This document shows positions 44,932 through 53,880 of a stretch of 64,000 nucleotides of DNA, piece after piece; position 1 is the first letter of the stretch; each line of letters opens with the position of its first letter. The stretch is from Bacteroidota bacterium (lineage in GTDB: Bacteria > Bacteroidota > Bacteroidia > Bacteroidales > Bacteroidaceae). The stretch spans positions 102,510 through 166,509 of the forward strand of contig JAFABG010000034.1 in assembly GCA_023426145.1 (NCBI GenBank), written 5' to 3'. Under the pieces are notes generated by a model. It was not told the DNA's origin and did no database searches. It saw only the letters and a list, made by a program, of their open reading frames with translations. Position numbers and translations under genes: made by a program.

Positions 44932-46077
44932 ATGAAAAAGAATTTATTATTTATTTTATTAGCAGGATTCTCTGTATGTTTGTCTGCTCAGGAAAGTGGG
45001 AAAGCCGAGAGCAAACCATACACGGTTGAAACGAACCGTTTCGGATCCAATTGGTTTATTAGTGGTGGTATTGGAACCCAAGTGTATTTTGGCGACAACG
45101 ACGGTAAGGCTAGCTTCGGCAAGCGTCTTGCTCCGGCAATCGACATTGCTGTAGGTAAGTGGTTCACTCCGGGTATCGGATTGCGCGTTGCTTACAACGG
45201 TCTTCAAGCTAAAGGTGCAACTCCTAATGCTAACGACGTGTACGTAAAAGGTGGACAATATTCTAATGGCTACTACAAGCAAAAATGGAATATGGCAAAC
45301 TTCCATGGGGATGTTTTGTTCAACCTATCTAATATGTTGATGGGCTACGACGAAGAACGTGTCTATTCATTTATTCCTTATGTTGGTGCTGGTGCTGCCG
45401 TTTCTTGGTCAGGTCCACAACGTCAAAACTTAGGTATTAACGCTGGTTTGATCAACCGTTTCCGTGTTTCTGACGCTTGGGATATCAACGTTGAATTACG
45501 TGGTCTTTTGATGAAGGATGCTTTTGGCGGTACTTCTAAAGAAGGTATGGCTGGTTTGACAGTAGGTGTAACTTACAAGTTCAAAAAACGTGGATTCAAT
45601 GCAGTTCCAACCGTTCCCATGGTTCCGGAAAGCCAATTGAATGACATGAGAGACAGAGTAAACGCTTTGAAGAGCGAAAACGAATCTTTGAAAAGTGACT
45701 TGGTTGCAGCTCGCAACAAGAAACCTGAAGTAATCATTCAGAAAGAAGCTGGTTTCGTTCCTAACTTCGTAGTTGTGTTCACTATTGGCAAGAGTAAAAT
45801 TGCTAAGAAAGAATACATGAACATTGAAGCTATGTCTAAAGGTATCAAAGCTAATCCTGGTAAAACTTTCACAGTTACAGGTTATGCTGACAAAGGTACC
45901 GGATCTGCTGATTACAACTTGAAGTTGAGCAAGAAGAGAGCTGAAGCTGTTCGTGACTTGATGGTTAACGAATTTGGTGTTCCTGCTTCTCAATTGAAAG
46001 TAGACTACAAAGGTGGTGTAGACAAGATGTTCTATGATGACGCTAAATTGAGCCGTGTAGCTATCGTTGAAGAGTAA
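44932..46077 (+). CDS. OmpA-family outer-membrane protein
   Basis: A 381-residue protein: signal peptide LLFILLAGFSVCLSAQ, an eight-strand beta-barrel domain (about 35-225, ending VGVTYKFKKR), a coiled-coil linker (LNDMRDRVNALKSENESLKSDL) and a C-terminal OmpA peptidoglycan-binding domain (about 278-381; VTGYADKGTGSADYNLKLSKKRAEAV). It links the outer membrane to the wall and is probably very abundant. Codon use is visibly biased toward a few codons, as in highly expressed genes. A terminator follows the stop. Confidence 0.95.
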   Translation: MKKNLLFILLAGFSVCLSAQESGKAESKPYTVETNRFGSNWFISGGIGTQVYFGDNDGKASFGKRLAPAIDIAVGKWFTPGIGLRVAYNGLQAKGATPNANDVYVKGGQYSNGYYKQKWNMANFHGDVLFNLSNMLMGYDEERVYSFIPYVGAGAAVSWSGPQRQNLGINAGLINRFRVSDAWDINVELRGLLMKDAFGGTSKEGMAGLTVGVTYKFKKRGFNAVPTVPMVPESQLNDMRDRVNALKSENESLKSDLVAARNKKPEVIIQKEAGFVPNFVVVFTIGKSKIAKKEYMNIEAMSKGIKANPGKTFTVTGYADKGTGSADYNLKLSKKRAEAVRDLMVNEFGVPASQLKVDYKGGVDKMFYDDAKLSRVAIVEE

Positions 46078-46099
46078 TCTAAATTTGATTATACAATTA

Positions 46100-46132
46100 A
46101 AAAGACGTTTCCTTTCGCAGGAAGCGTCTTTT
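46100..46132 (+). terminator. Terminator of the OmpA gene
   Basis: AAAAGACGTTTCC (46100-46112) pairs with GGAAGCGTCTTTT (46120-46132) with one G-T pair, followed by more T. The next promoter begins four bases later. Confidence 0.85.
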
Positions 46133-46135
46133 TTG

Positions 46136-46143
46136 TATTTTTG
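46136..46143 (+). promoter_or_regulatory. ruvX -7 element, near-leaderless start
   Basis: TATTTTTG lies only six bases before the ATG at 46150. If transcription starts at the usual distance, the mRNA begins at or within a few bases of the start codon. Confidence 0.6.
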
Positions 46144-46149
46144 TACCCC

Positions 46150-46566
46150 ATGAGCAGAATTATAGCTATTGATTATGGCAGAAAGCGAACAGGAATAGCC
46201 GTCAGCGATGCTTTGCAGCTGATTGCTAACGGTTTGACAACGGTTCCTACGCACCAATTGTTGAACTTCATCACCGATTATGTAGGCAAAGAATCCGTTG
46301 AACGGGTCATTGTAGGCCTGCCTAAACAGATGAACAATGAGGTGTCGGAGAATATGAAAAATATAGAACCGTTCGTGCGGTCATTGAAAAAACGATTCCC
46401 CGATCTTCCGGTGGAATATGTAGACGAACGTTTTACGTCCGTTCTGGCCCACCGCACCATGCTCGAAGCGGGCTTGAAAAAGAAAGATCGGCAGAATAAA
46501 GCATTGGTCGATGAGATTAGTGCAACGATAATTCTGCAAACATATTTGGAAAGCAAACGTTTATAA
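46150..46566 (+). CDS. ruvX: Holliday junction resolvase-like RuvX/YqgF
   Basis: Starts at the ATG at 46150 (MSRIIAIDYGRKRTGIAVSD); the in-frame TTG at 46141 is part of the -7 element. The 138-residue RNase H-like nuclease has its first acidic residue Asp8 in AIDYG, then VIVGLPKQMNN and VEYVDERFTSVLA. In other bacteria YqgF acts in 16S rRNA 5'-end maturation as well as being linked to recombination. It is followed 46 bases later by def, a usual neighbour in Bacteroidetes. Confidence 0.93.
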   Translation: MSRIIAIDYGRKRTGIAVSDALQLIANGLTTVPTHQLLNFITDYVGKESVERVIVGLPKQMNNEVSENMKNIEPFVRSLKKRFPDLPVEYVDERFTSVLAHRTMLEAGLKKKDRQNKALVDEISATIILQTYLESKRL

Positions 46567-46612
46567 AACAAGTAACCGAAGAATATTTAATTTTTTAGTA
46601 GAATATAAAGAT

Positions 46613-47167
46613 ATGATTTTACCTATTTATGTATATGGTCAGCCGGTATTGAGAAAAGTGGCCGAGGATATCACACCGGATTATCCGAATCTGAAAGAGC
46701 TGATTGCTAATATGTTTGAAACGATGGTTCATGCCGACGGTGTCGGACTGGCTGCTCCACAAATTGGCTTACCGATTCGTGTGGTGACCATTACTCTTGA
46801 TCCGCTGTCTGAAGACTTCCCTGAGTTCAAAGACTTTAATAAGGCTTACATCAATCCACACATCCTTGAAGTGAGTGGGGAAGAGGTGGCTATGGAAGAA
46901 GGCTGTTTGAGCTTACCCGGCATTCACGAATCCGTGAAAAGAGGAGATAAAATTCGTGTGAAATACATGGATGAGGACTTTGTGCAACATGAAGAGGAGG
47001 TAGAGGGCTATCTCGCCAGAGTGATGCAACATGAATTCGATCATCTTGATGGAAAAATGTTTATCGATCATCTCTCTCCTATGCGCAAACAAATGATTAA
47101 GGGAAAGCTGAATACCATGTTGAAGGGAAAAGCACGCAGCTCGTATAAGATGAAACAGGTGAAATAA
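46613..47167 (+). CDS. def: Peptide deformylase
   Basis: A 184-residue metalloenzyme that removes the formyl group from the N-terminus of new proteins. All three motifs are present: GVGLAAPQIG (about 43-52), EEGCLSLPG (about 102-110, metal-binding Cys) and QHEFDHLDGKMF (about 143-154, two His and catalytic Glu). It lies between ruvX and the TPR protein gene on the same strand. Confidence 0.97.
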   Translation: MILPIYVYGQPVLRKVAEDITPDYPNLKELIANMFETMVHADGVGLAAPQIGLPIRVVTITLDPLSEDFPEFKDFNKAYINPHILEVSGEEVAMEEGCLSLPGIHESVKRGDKIRVKYMDEDFVQHEEEVEGYLARVMQHEFDHLDGKMFIDHLSPMRKQMIKGKLNTMLKGKARSSYKMKQVK

Positions 47168-47195
47168 AGATAAAAAACGTTTATCTTCCTGTTAT

Positions 47196-47228
47196 GTAAA
47201 CGAAAAGCATTATTTTTGTTTCGTTTAC
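47196..47228 (+). promoter_or_regulatory. Promoter inside a 10-bp inverted repeat
   Basis: GTAAACGAAA (47196-47205) and its exact reverse complement TTTCGTTTAC (47219-47228) flank the -7 element TATTTTTG (47211-47218), 26 bases before the TPR gene. A protein bound to the repeat would cover the promoter. Confidence 0.6.
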
Positions 47229-47243
47229 AAGCATAGAATATCG

Positions 47244-49283
47244 ATGATTAAAAGAATACTAACAGTCTTATTACTGTTTCCCACGCTAGTGTGTGCTCAA
47301 ATAAATACGGAGCGAGTGATGACTATTGCTCGCAACGCTCTGTATTTTGAGGATTATGTGCTTTCTATCCAATACTTCAACCAAGTGATTAACGCGAAGC
47401 CTTATCTCTATGAACCCTACTTCTTTAGGGCGATGGCTAAGGTGAATCTCGAAGACTACCGAGGAGCGGAAGCCGATTGTAACGAGGCGATCAAACGCAA
47501 TCCGTTTGTGGTTGGCGCTTATCAGGTGAGGGGATTGGCCCGAATCAAGCAAGGTGAATTTGATGGGGCTATCGAAGATTATAAAAATGCGTTGCATTAC
47601 GATCCTGAAAACATTACGCTTTGGCATAATCTGACGTTATCGCATATTCAGAAAAAAGATTATGATGCCGCAAAGCAGGATCTCGAAAGCCTGCTTAAGG
47701 TATCTCCCCGCTACACCCGTGCTTTCTTGATGAGGGGCGAAGTGTCTCTACATCAGAAGGATACTGTGGCTGCCTTGAAGGACTTCAATGCTGCTCTGGC
47801 TTTAGATAAATACGATCCGGATGCGTGGTCGGCAAGGGCTGTGGTCCGATTGCAGCAATCGAAGTTTGCTGAAGCGGAAGCGGACTTTGATCATGCCATT
47901 CATTTGAGTGCCAAGAACTCCGGTAACTACATTAACCGTGCTTTGGCGCGATTCCACCAAAACAATCTTAGAGGAGCGATGAGCGATTACGACTTGGCGC
48001 TCGACATTGATCCGAACAACTTTATTGGTCATTATAATCGCGGTTTGCTCCGCGCAAGAGTGGGCGATGATAACCGTGCGATTGAGGATTTCGATTTCGT
48101 CATAAGCATGGAGCCGGACAATATGATGGCTGTCTTTAACCGGGCTTTGCTTCGTGCTCAGACGGGCGACTACCGTGGCGCCATCAAGGATTATACAACG
48201 GTGCTGGAACAACATCCTAACTTCACGGCTGGCTACTATCAGCGTGCCAATGCTCGCAAGAAAATCGGTGATAAGAAAGGTGCGGAGATGGATGACTTCA
48301 AAGTCCTGAAAGCGCAATTGAATCAGCAGAACGGTGTAACGAACAAGACTGTAGCCCAAAACCAATCGAAAGAGAACAAAGAGGGCGACGGGGAAGAAGA
48401 AGAGGGCAAGACGCGTAAAAAGTCGGATAAGAACATGAATAATTATCGCAAAATTGTCATTGCCGACGATTCTGAAGCTGATCAACGGTATACGAGTGAT
48501 TATCGTGGACGCGTGCAGGATAAGAATGTGAATATCAAGCTTGAACCGATGTTTGCGCTGACTTATTATGAAAAACTGAGTGATGTGAAACGCTCGGTGA
48601 ATTTCCATAAATCGATTGCTGCGTTGAACCAGTCGGGGGTATTCCCTAAACGTCTTCTCATCACTAATATGGAGGCTCCGCTTACTGAAGAGCAAGTGAA
48701 CTATCATTTTGCTTTAATCGATTCGCATACTTCGGCTATCGTTGGCGACGACAGGAATGCTTCGAAGCGATTTGTACGCGCTATTGATTTCTATCTCGTG
48801 CAGGACTTCTCGAGTGCTGTGGCCGACTTGACGCAGTCTATCTTGCTTGATGGCGATTTCTTCCCGGCTTATTTTATGCGGGCTTTGATCCGCTGCAAAC
48901 AGTTGGAATATCAGAAAGCAGAACAGGCTTCTACTACGGATGTGCGTACTGATGCGGCTCCTAAAGAGGTGACTGCCGTGGATTATGAGGTGGTGAGAAA
49001 AGACTTGGATAAAGTCATTGCCTTGGCCCCTGATTTTGTCTATGCATATTATAACCGTGCCAATGTGGCTGCTATGCTCAAGGATTATCGCTCGGCCATG
49101 GCAGATTACGACAAAGCTATTCAGATGAATCCTGATTTTGCTGACGCTTATTTTAACCGCGGTCTGACTCATATCTTCTTAGGCAACAACAAACTTGGAC
49201 TGGCTGATTTGAGCAAGGCAGGTGAGCTAGGAGTGGTCTCAGCCTATAATGTAATCAAGCGTTTCACTGAACAACCGGAATAA
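47244..49283 (+). CDS. TPR-repeat periplasmic protein
   Basis: A 679-residue protein with a cleavable signal (LLLFPTLVCAQ). About eight tetratricopeptide repeats fill residues 25-360 (for example YEPYFFRAMAKVNLEDYRGAEADCNEAIK and ALARFHQNNLRGAMSDYDLALDIDPNN). A highly charged linker (EGDGEEEEGKTRKKSDK, about 378-395) follows, then a non-TPR segment with NFHKSIAALNQSGVFPKRL, and further TPRs to the end. TPRs hold protein partners; none can be named. It sits between def and thrS in an order common in Bacteroides. Its promoter lies in an inverted repeat. Confidence 0.88.
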   Translation: MIKRILTVLLLFPTLVCAQINTERVMTIARNALYFEDYVLSIQYFNQVINAKPYLYEPYFFRAMAKVNLEDYRGAEADCNEAIKRNPFVVGAYQVRGLARIKQGEFDGAIEDYKNALHYDPENITLWHNLTLSHIQKKDYDAAKQDLESLLKVSPRYTRAFLMRGEVSLHQKDTVAALKDFNAALALDKYDPDAWSARAVVRLQQSKFAEAEADFDHAIHLSAKNSGNYINRALARFHQNNLRGAMSDYDLALDIDPNNFIGHYNRGLLRARVGDDNRAIEDFDFVISMEPDNMMAVFNRALLRAQTGDYRGAIKDYTTVLEQHPNFTAGYYQRANARKKIGDKKGAEMDDFKVLKAQLNQQNGVTNKTVAQNQSKENKEGDGEEEEGKTRKKSDKNMNNYRKIVIADDSEADQRYTSDYRGRVQDKNVNIKLEPMFALTYYEKLSDVKRSVNFHKSIAALNQSGVFPKRLLITNMEAPLTEEQVNYHFALIDSHTSAIVGDDRNASKRFVRAIDFYLVQDFSSAVADLTQSILLDGDFFPAYFMRALIRCKQLEYQKAEQASTTDVRTDAAPKEVTAVDYEVVRKDLDKVIALAPDFVYAYYNRANVAAMLKDYRSAMADYDKAIQMNPDFADAYFNRGLTHIFLGNNKLGLADLSKAGELGVVSAYNVIKRFTEQPE

Positions 49284-49365
49284 CATTTTTTAGATAAAAA
49301 ACTGATAACTCAAAAGAATTCGTTACTTTTGCGTTTCAATTATGAAAATATAACATCATCATATT

Positions 49366-51306
49366 ATGATAAAGATTACTTTTCCCGATGGCTCTATTCG
49401 TGAATATAATGAAGGAGTGAACGGTTTGCAAATTGCTGAAAGTATCAGCTCGCGTTTAGCGCAGGAAGTGCTAGCCTGTGGGGTAAACGGCAAAACTTAT
49501 GATTTAGGTCGTTCCATTGATGAAGATGCAGACTTTGTACTGTACAAATGGGATGATGAAGAAGGAAAACACGCATTTTGGCATACAAGTGCTCACTTGT
49601 TGGCTGAAGCTTTACAAGAGCTTTATCCGGGCATTCAGTTCGGTATCGGTCCTGCTATCGAAAATGGTTTCTATTACGATGTAGATCCGGGCGAAGCGGT
49701 GATCAAAGAAAGTGACCTGCCGGCTATTGAAGCTAAAATGTTGGAATTATCCGCAAAAAAAGAAGCTGTGGTGAGACAAAGCATTACGAAAGCCGATGCG
49801 CTTAAAATGTTTGGTGACCGCGGTGAAACGTATAAATGCGAATTGATCTCTGAACTGGAAGATGGAAGCATCACTACCTATACTCAGGGTTCGTTCACCG
49901 ATCTTTGCCGTGGCCCTCACTTGTTGACCACTGCACCGATCAAAGCTATCAAATTGACTACCGTTGCCGGTGCGTATTGGAGAGGCCATGAAGATCGTAA
50001 AATGTTGACTCGTATTTATGGTATCACTTTCCCGAAAAAGAAATTGCTCGATGAATATCTCGTTTTGATGGAAGAAGCCAAGAAGCGTGACCACCGCAAG
50101 ATCGGTAAGGAAATGCAATTGTTTATGTTCTCTGAAACGGTAGGTAAAGGGCTCCCGATGTGGCTTCCGAAAGGAACTGCTCTGCGTTTGCGTCTGCAAG
50201 ACTTCTTACGTCGTATCCAGGCTCGCTACGATTATCAGGAAGTAATCACTCCGCCAATCGGAAACAAGCTACTTTATGTGACTTCTGGACACTATGCTAA
50301 ATATGGAAAAGATTCTTTCCAACCTATTCATACTCCGGAAGAAGGAGAAGAGTATTTCCTTAAACCGATGAACTGCCCTCACCACTGTGAGATCTATAAG
50401 AACTCTCCACGCTCTTACAAGGATCTTCCTTTGCGTTTGGCTGAATTCGGTACGGTATGTCGTTACGAACAAAGTGGTGAGCTCCACGGATTGACTCGTG
50501 TGCGTAGCTTTACGCAGGATGATGCCCACTTGTTCTGTCGTCCGGATCAAGTGAAGGAAGAATTCCTCCGCGTAATGGATATTATCTCCATTGTGTTCCG
50601 CTCTATGAACTTCCAGAATGTTGAAGCGCAGATTTCTCTTCGCGATAAAGTGAATCGCGAAAAGTATATCGGTAGTGACGAAAACTGGGACAGAGCTGAA
50701 CAAGCGATCATTGAGGCTTGCGAAGAAAAGGGATTGCCTGCTAAGATTGAATATGGCGAAGCTGCATTCTATGGTCCTAAACTTGACTTTATGGTGAAAG
50801 ATGCTATCGGCCGCCGTTGGCAGTTGGGTACTATTCAGGTGGACTATAACTTGCCTGAACGCTTTGACCTCGAATATATGGGTTCTGACAATCAGAAACA
50901 CCGTCCGGTAATGATTCACCGTGCACCGTTTGGCTCTATGGAACGTTTTGTGGCCGTATTGATTGAACACACTGCCGGTAAATTCCCCTTGTGGCTCACA
51001 CCGGAACAAGTAGCTATCCTGCCAATTAGCGAGAAATTTAATGACTATGCAGAGAAAGTGAAGATGTATCTCAAGGTAAATGAAATTCGTGCTATTGTGG
51101 ATGATCGTAATGAAAAAATCGGTCGAAAAATCCGTGATAACGAAATGAAACGTATTCCTTACATGCTTATTGTCGGCGAAAAAGAAGCTGAAAATGGTGA
51201 AGTTTCAGTCCGTAGACAAGGCGAAGGAGACAAGGGAACCATGAAATTTGAAGAATTTACCAAAATTTTGAACGAAGAAGTTCAGAATATGATAAATAAA
51301 TGGTAA
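49366..51306 (+). CDS. thrS: Threonyl-tRNA synthetase
   Basis: A 646-residue class II synthetase. The N-terminal TGS domain (ITFPDGSIREYNEGVNG) and editing domain (HTSAHLLAEALQEL, with the zinc-like His/Cys set ending CRGPH) precede the catalytic core: motif 2 region NCPHHCEIY, the FTQDDAHLFC loop and motif 3 HRAPFGSMERFVAVLIEH. An anticodon-binding domain (LTPEQVAILPIS) ends the protein. A -7 element TACTTTTG lies at 49324-49331. It heads the conserved thrS-infC-rpmI-rplT cluster. Confidence 0.98.
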   Translation: MIKITFPDGSIREYNEGVNGLQIAESISSRLAQEVLACGVNGKTYDLGRSIDEDADFVLYKWDDEEGKHAFWHTSAHLLAEALQELYPGIQFGIGPAIENGFYYDVDPGEAVIKESDLPAIEAKMLELSAKKEAVVRQSITKADALKMFGDRGETYKCELISELEDGSITTYTQGSFTDLCRGPHLLTTAPIKAIKLTTVAGAYWRGHEDRKMLTRIYGITFPKKKLLDEYLVLMEEAKKRDHRKIGKEMQLFMFSETVGKGLPMWLPKGTALRLRLQDFLRRIQARYDYQEVITPPIGNKLLYVTSGHYAKYGKDSFQPIHTPEEGEEYFLKPMNCPHHCEIYKNSPRSYKDLPLRLAEFGTVCRYEQSGELHGLTRVRSFTQDDAHLFCRPDQVKEEFLRVMDIISIVFRSMNFQNVEAQISLRDKVNREKYIGSDENWDRAEQAIIEACEEKGLPAKIEYGEAAFYGPKLDFMVKDAIGRRWQLGTIQVDYNLPERFDLEYMGSDNQKHRPVMIHRAPFGSMERFVAVLIEHTAGKFPLWLTPEQVAILPISEKFNDYAEKVKMYLKVNEIRAIVDDRNEKIGRKIRDNEMKRIPYMLIVGEKEAENGEVSVRRQGEGDKGTMKFEEFTKILNEEVQNMINKW

Positions 51307-51378
51307 CTTTGCAACCGTTTCAAGATAAATATTTAGTAGAACAATAAAAAGATCAAACTAGGAAGTAAACGTTTTTGA

Positions 51379-51993
51379 ATGAAGAATGACACTCTAAAAG
51401 GGCAGTACAGAATCAACGAACAGATTCGTGCCAAAGAAGTCCGCATTGTGGGCGACGAAAGTGAACCGAAAGTATATTCCATTTTCCAGGCTCTTAAATT
51501 GGCTGAAGAAAAAGAATTGGATTTAGTAGAAATCTCACCTAATGCTCAGCCGCCTGTTTGTCGTATTATTGATTATTCTAAATTTCTATATCAATTAAAG
51601 AAACGCCAAAAGGAACAAAAAGCAAAGCAGGTTAAGGTCAATGTGAAGGAAATCCGTTTCGGACCTCAAACAGATGACCATGACTATAACTTTAAGTTGA
51701 AGCATGCTAAAGGCTTTTTGGAAGACGGTGATAAGGTGAAGGCTTATGTATTCTTTAAAGGTCGCTCAATCTTGTTTAAGGAACAAGGAGAAGTTTTGCT
51801 CCTTCGTTTTGCGAACGATTTGGAAGAATTTGCTAAAGTAGACCAACTGCCGGTTCTTGAAGGAAAGCGTATGATTATTCAGCTTTCTCCGAAAAAGAAA
51901 GATGTTCCTAAAAAGGCGGTTGCTCCGAAACCAGCTCCTAAGGTTGAAAAACCTGTAAAGCCTGAGGCTAAATCGGAAGTAAAGGAAGATTAA
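51379..51993 (+). CDS. infC: Translation initiation factor IF-3
   Basis: A 204-residue IF-3 that binds the 30S subunit and checks start-codon pairing. The N domain (YRINEQIRAKEVRIVGDE to DLVEISPNAQPPVCRIIDY), linker (KRQKEQKAKQVKVNVKEIRF) and C domain (DDHDYNFKLKHAKGFLEDGDKVKAYVFFKGR) are all present. A Lys/Pro/Ala-rich tail (KKAVAPKPAPKVEKPVKPEAK) extends about 25 residues beyond the usual end, as in other Bacteroides. The start here is an ordinary ATG rather than the rare AUU that many IF-3 genes use. The gene lies 72 bases after thrS. Confidence 0.97.
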   Translation: MKNDTLKGQYRINEQIRAKEVRIVGDESEPKVYSIFQALKLAEEKELDLVEISPNAQPPVCRIIDYSKFLYQLKKRQKEQKAKQVKVNVKEIRFGPQTDDHDYNFKLKHAKGFLEDGDKVKAYVFFKGRSILFKEQGEVLLLRFANDLEEFAKVDQLPVLEGKRMIIQLSPKKKDVPKKAVAPKPAPKVEKPVKPEAKSEVKED

Positions 51994-52066
51994 TAAGAAT
52001 AAGTGCGTAACGCGCAGGGTATAGTGCGTTGCCATTATATAATTTAATAATTTAAAAATAAGTAAG

Positions 52067-52264
52067 ATGCCAAAGATGAAGACTAACTCCGGTTCTAAAA
52101 AAAGGTTTACCCTTACCGGAACAGGTAAAATCAAAAGAAAGCACGCTTTTCACAGTCATATCTTGACTAAGAAAACTAAAAAGAGAAAAAGAAACTTGTG
52201 TTACTCTACAACTGTTGATGCAACAAACGTAGCTCAAGTTAAGGAACTCTTAGCAATGAAGTAA
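52067..52264 (+). CDS. rpmI: 50S ribosomal protein L35
   Basis: A 65-residue basic ribosomal protein with the L35 signature MPKMKTNSGSKKRFTLTGTG and a KRKHAFHSHILTKKTKKRKR core. It lies between infC (73 bases upstream) and rplT in the usual order. Length and spacing are normal. Confidence 0.97.
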   Translation: MPKMKTNSGSKKRFTLTGTGKIKRKHAFHSHILTKKTKKRKRNLCYSTTVDATNVAQVKELLAMK

Positions 52265-52363
52265 TCAAAAGCGTACAAAGTATTATTAAAGTATTAACCG
52301 AATGCATTAGCTTGAAGTTCGTTGCGTGAAGTAACGGCGCTAACATTCAAAAAAAGTAAAACT

Positions 52364-52714
52364 ATGCCAAGATCAGTAAATCATGTTGCTTCAAAAGCAA
52401 GAAGAAAGAAAATTTTGAAATTAACCAGAGGTTACTTTGGTGCAAGAAAAAATGTATGGACCGTTGCTAAGAATACCTGGGAAAAAGGGTTGACTTACGC
52501 TTTCCGTGACCGTAGAAATAAGAAAAGAAACTTCCGTGCTCTTTGGATACAACGTATCAATGCTGCTGCTCGTCTTGAAGGAATGTCTTATTCTAAATTG
52601 ATGGGTGGTCTTCACAAAGCCGGTATCGAAATAAACCGTAAGGTTTTGGCTGATTTAGCAGTAAATCACCCAGAAGCATTCAAAGCTGTAGTTGCTAAAG
52701 CTAAAGCTGCTTAA
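52364..52714 (+). CDS. rplT: 50S ribosomal protein L20
   Basis: The start is the ATG at 52364 (MPRSVNHVASKARRKK), the family N-terminus; the longer frame from 52322 adds unrelated residues. The 116-residue protein has the L20 core GYFGARKNVWTVAKNTWEKGLTYAFRDRRNKKR and NRKVLADLAVNHPEAF. L20 binds 23S rRNA early in 50S assembly, and in other bacteria represses its own operon. It ends the thrS-infC-rpmI-rplT cluster, and a strong terminator follows. Confidence 0.97.
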   Translation: MPRSVNHVASKARRKKILKLTRGYFGARKNVWTVAKNTWEKGLTYAFRDRRNKKRNFRALWIQRINAAARLEGMSYSKLMGGLHKAGIEINRKVLADLAVNHPEAFKAVVAKAKAA

Positions 52715-52736
52715 GTTTCAATAGTTTATGATTTAC

Positions 52737-52774
52737 AAAGTGTCAGTTTCCTGTAAAGAAACTGACACTTTTTG
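52737..52774 (+). terminator. Terminator after rplT
   Basis: A perfect 14-bp stem, AAAGTGTCAGTTTC (52737-52750) with GAAACTGACACTTT (52758-52771), is followed by TTTG. It closes the ribosomal-protein operon. Confidence 0.92.
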
Positions 52775-52837
52775 TTTACTATGCGGAGACGGGAAATAGA
52801 AAATGTGGCTTCGAATGAAACAAAATCTCATTTTTGC

Positions 52838-52868
52838 TTGCTAGTCTCACAGAATCTTATTACATTTG
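52838..52868 (+). promoter_or_regulatory. Promoter of the flavodoxin/ferredoxin gene
   Basis: TTG (52838-52840), 20 bases, then TACATTTG (52861-52868). The chosen start codon is about 200 bases downstream, so the mRNA has a long leader (about 52876-53073). An open frame begins in it at 52951. I see no known riboswitch in it. Confidence 0.65.
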
Positions 52869-53073
52869 TGATACAAAAATATTAGCCGTATCGACTGGAT
52901 CGGGAAACTCTTCAAATTAATCTGATGCACCGAGAAAGCTTCGTTCTTCAATGGCGGGCCACATCCTTCGGGACTGCTTTATGCCGGTGGATTACAAAGA
53001 GGACGAGCGCTCAAATCTTGTTCTATCAGAGTTTCATCACATCGTCGATACGGCTTTCTTTATATACTCTTCT

Positions 53074-53844
53074 ATGATATTCTACTTCTCTGGTACTGGT
53101 AATTCGAAATGGATCGCTAAGCAGCTTTCTAATGGACTAAGTGAGGATCTGGTGTTTATTCCGGATGCGATGGAAAAGGGTGTTTTCGAATATGAGCTCA
53201 AGGAGGACGAGAAGATCGGATTCGTGTTTCCTATTTATTCTTGGGCGCCACCAGTGATTGTGCAGGACTTTATTAAGCGTTTGGTCTTGAAAGGATATCA
53301 AAATCATTATCTATTTTTTGTTTGCTCTTGTGGTGATGATACTGGATTGACTCAGCAAGTGATGACTAAGGCTTTGGGCGAAAAGCACTGGGCGTGTAAT
53401 GCTGCCTTTTCTGTGATTATGCCTAATAATTATGTGTTGTTTCCCGGATTTGATGTCGATAGCAAGGAATTGGAGCGTAAGAAGTTGAATGAGGCGCGTG
53501 CTGCTGTTGAGGAGATCAAAGGGAGGCTTGATAGGAGAGAAGCTGTGTTTGCTTGTAAAGAGGGTAGTTTTCCTTTTATAAAAACGAGGGTGATCAATCC
53601 TTTTTTTGTTCGCTATCAGATGGACCCGAAGCATTTCTATGCTACGGATGCTTGCGTGGGATGTAAACGCTGCGAAAAGGCTTGCCCGGTGAATAATGTT
53701 ACAGTGAAGGACGGCATGCCTTCTTGGGGAGATAAATGTACTTCTTGCTTGGCTTGTTATCATGTGTGTCCACAGCAGGCCGTTCAATATGCCAAAAAGA
53801 CCAAAGGCAAAGGGCATTACTTTAACCCAGATTTTGCCTTTTGA
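53074..53844 (+). CDS. EFR1-type flavodoxin/ferredoxin fusion protein
   Basis: I start at the ATG at 53074 (MIFYFSGTGNSKWIAKQL), which opens directly with the flavodoxin-like FMN loop; an in-frame ATG at 52951 would add 41 residues with no recognisable domain. Of 256 residues, about 1-180 form the flavodoxin-like part. The C-terminus carries two 4Fe-4S motifs: CVGCKRCEKACPVNNV and CTSCLACYHVCP. Members of this EFR1 family are electron carriers of unsettled partner in anaerobes. It is a single gene between two terminators or converging units. Confidence 0.88.
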   Translation: MIFYFSGTGNSKWIAKQLSNGLSEDLVFIPDAMEKGVFEYELKEDEKIGFVFPIYSWAPPVIVQDFIKRLVLKGYQNHYLFFVCSCGDDTGLTQQVMTKALGEKHWACNAAFSVIMPNNYVLFPGFDVDSKELERKKLNEARAAVEEIKGRLDRREAVFACKEGSFPFIKTRVINPFFVRYQMDPKHFYATDACVGCKRCEKACPVNNVTVKDGMPSWGDKCTSCLACYHVCPQQAVQYAKKTKGKGHYFNPDFAF

Positions 53845-53880
53845 TCTTTTATTGGTTTCTTCTTATATTAGGCCTTTCTA

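Noticed and set aside
47802..48707. 301-codon minus-strand ORF
   Set aside because: It is a shadow of the TPR gene; its Ile/Arg-rich composition is what reading TPR codons backwards gives.
52876..53073. Riboswitch in the long leader of the flavodoxin/ferredoxin gene
   Set aside because: No FMN, TPP, cobalamin or SAM riboswitch core is visible.
52951..53073. 41-residue N-terminal extension of the flavodoxin/ferredoxin protein
   Set aside because: The FMN-binding loop begins at the ATG at 53074 and homologous proteins start there; the extension has no signal or domain character.
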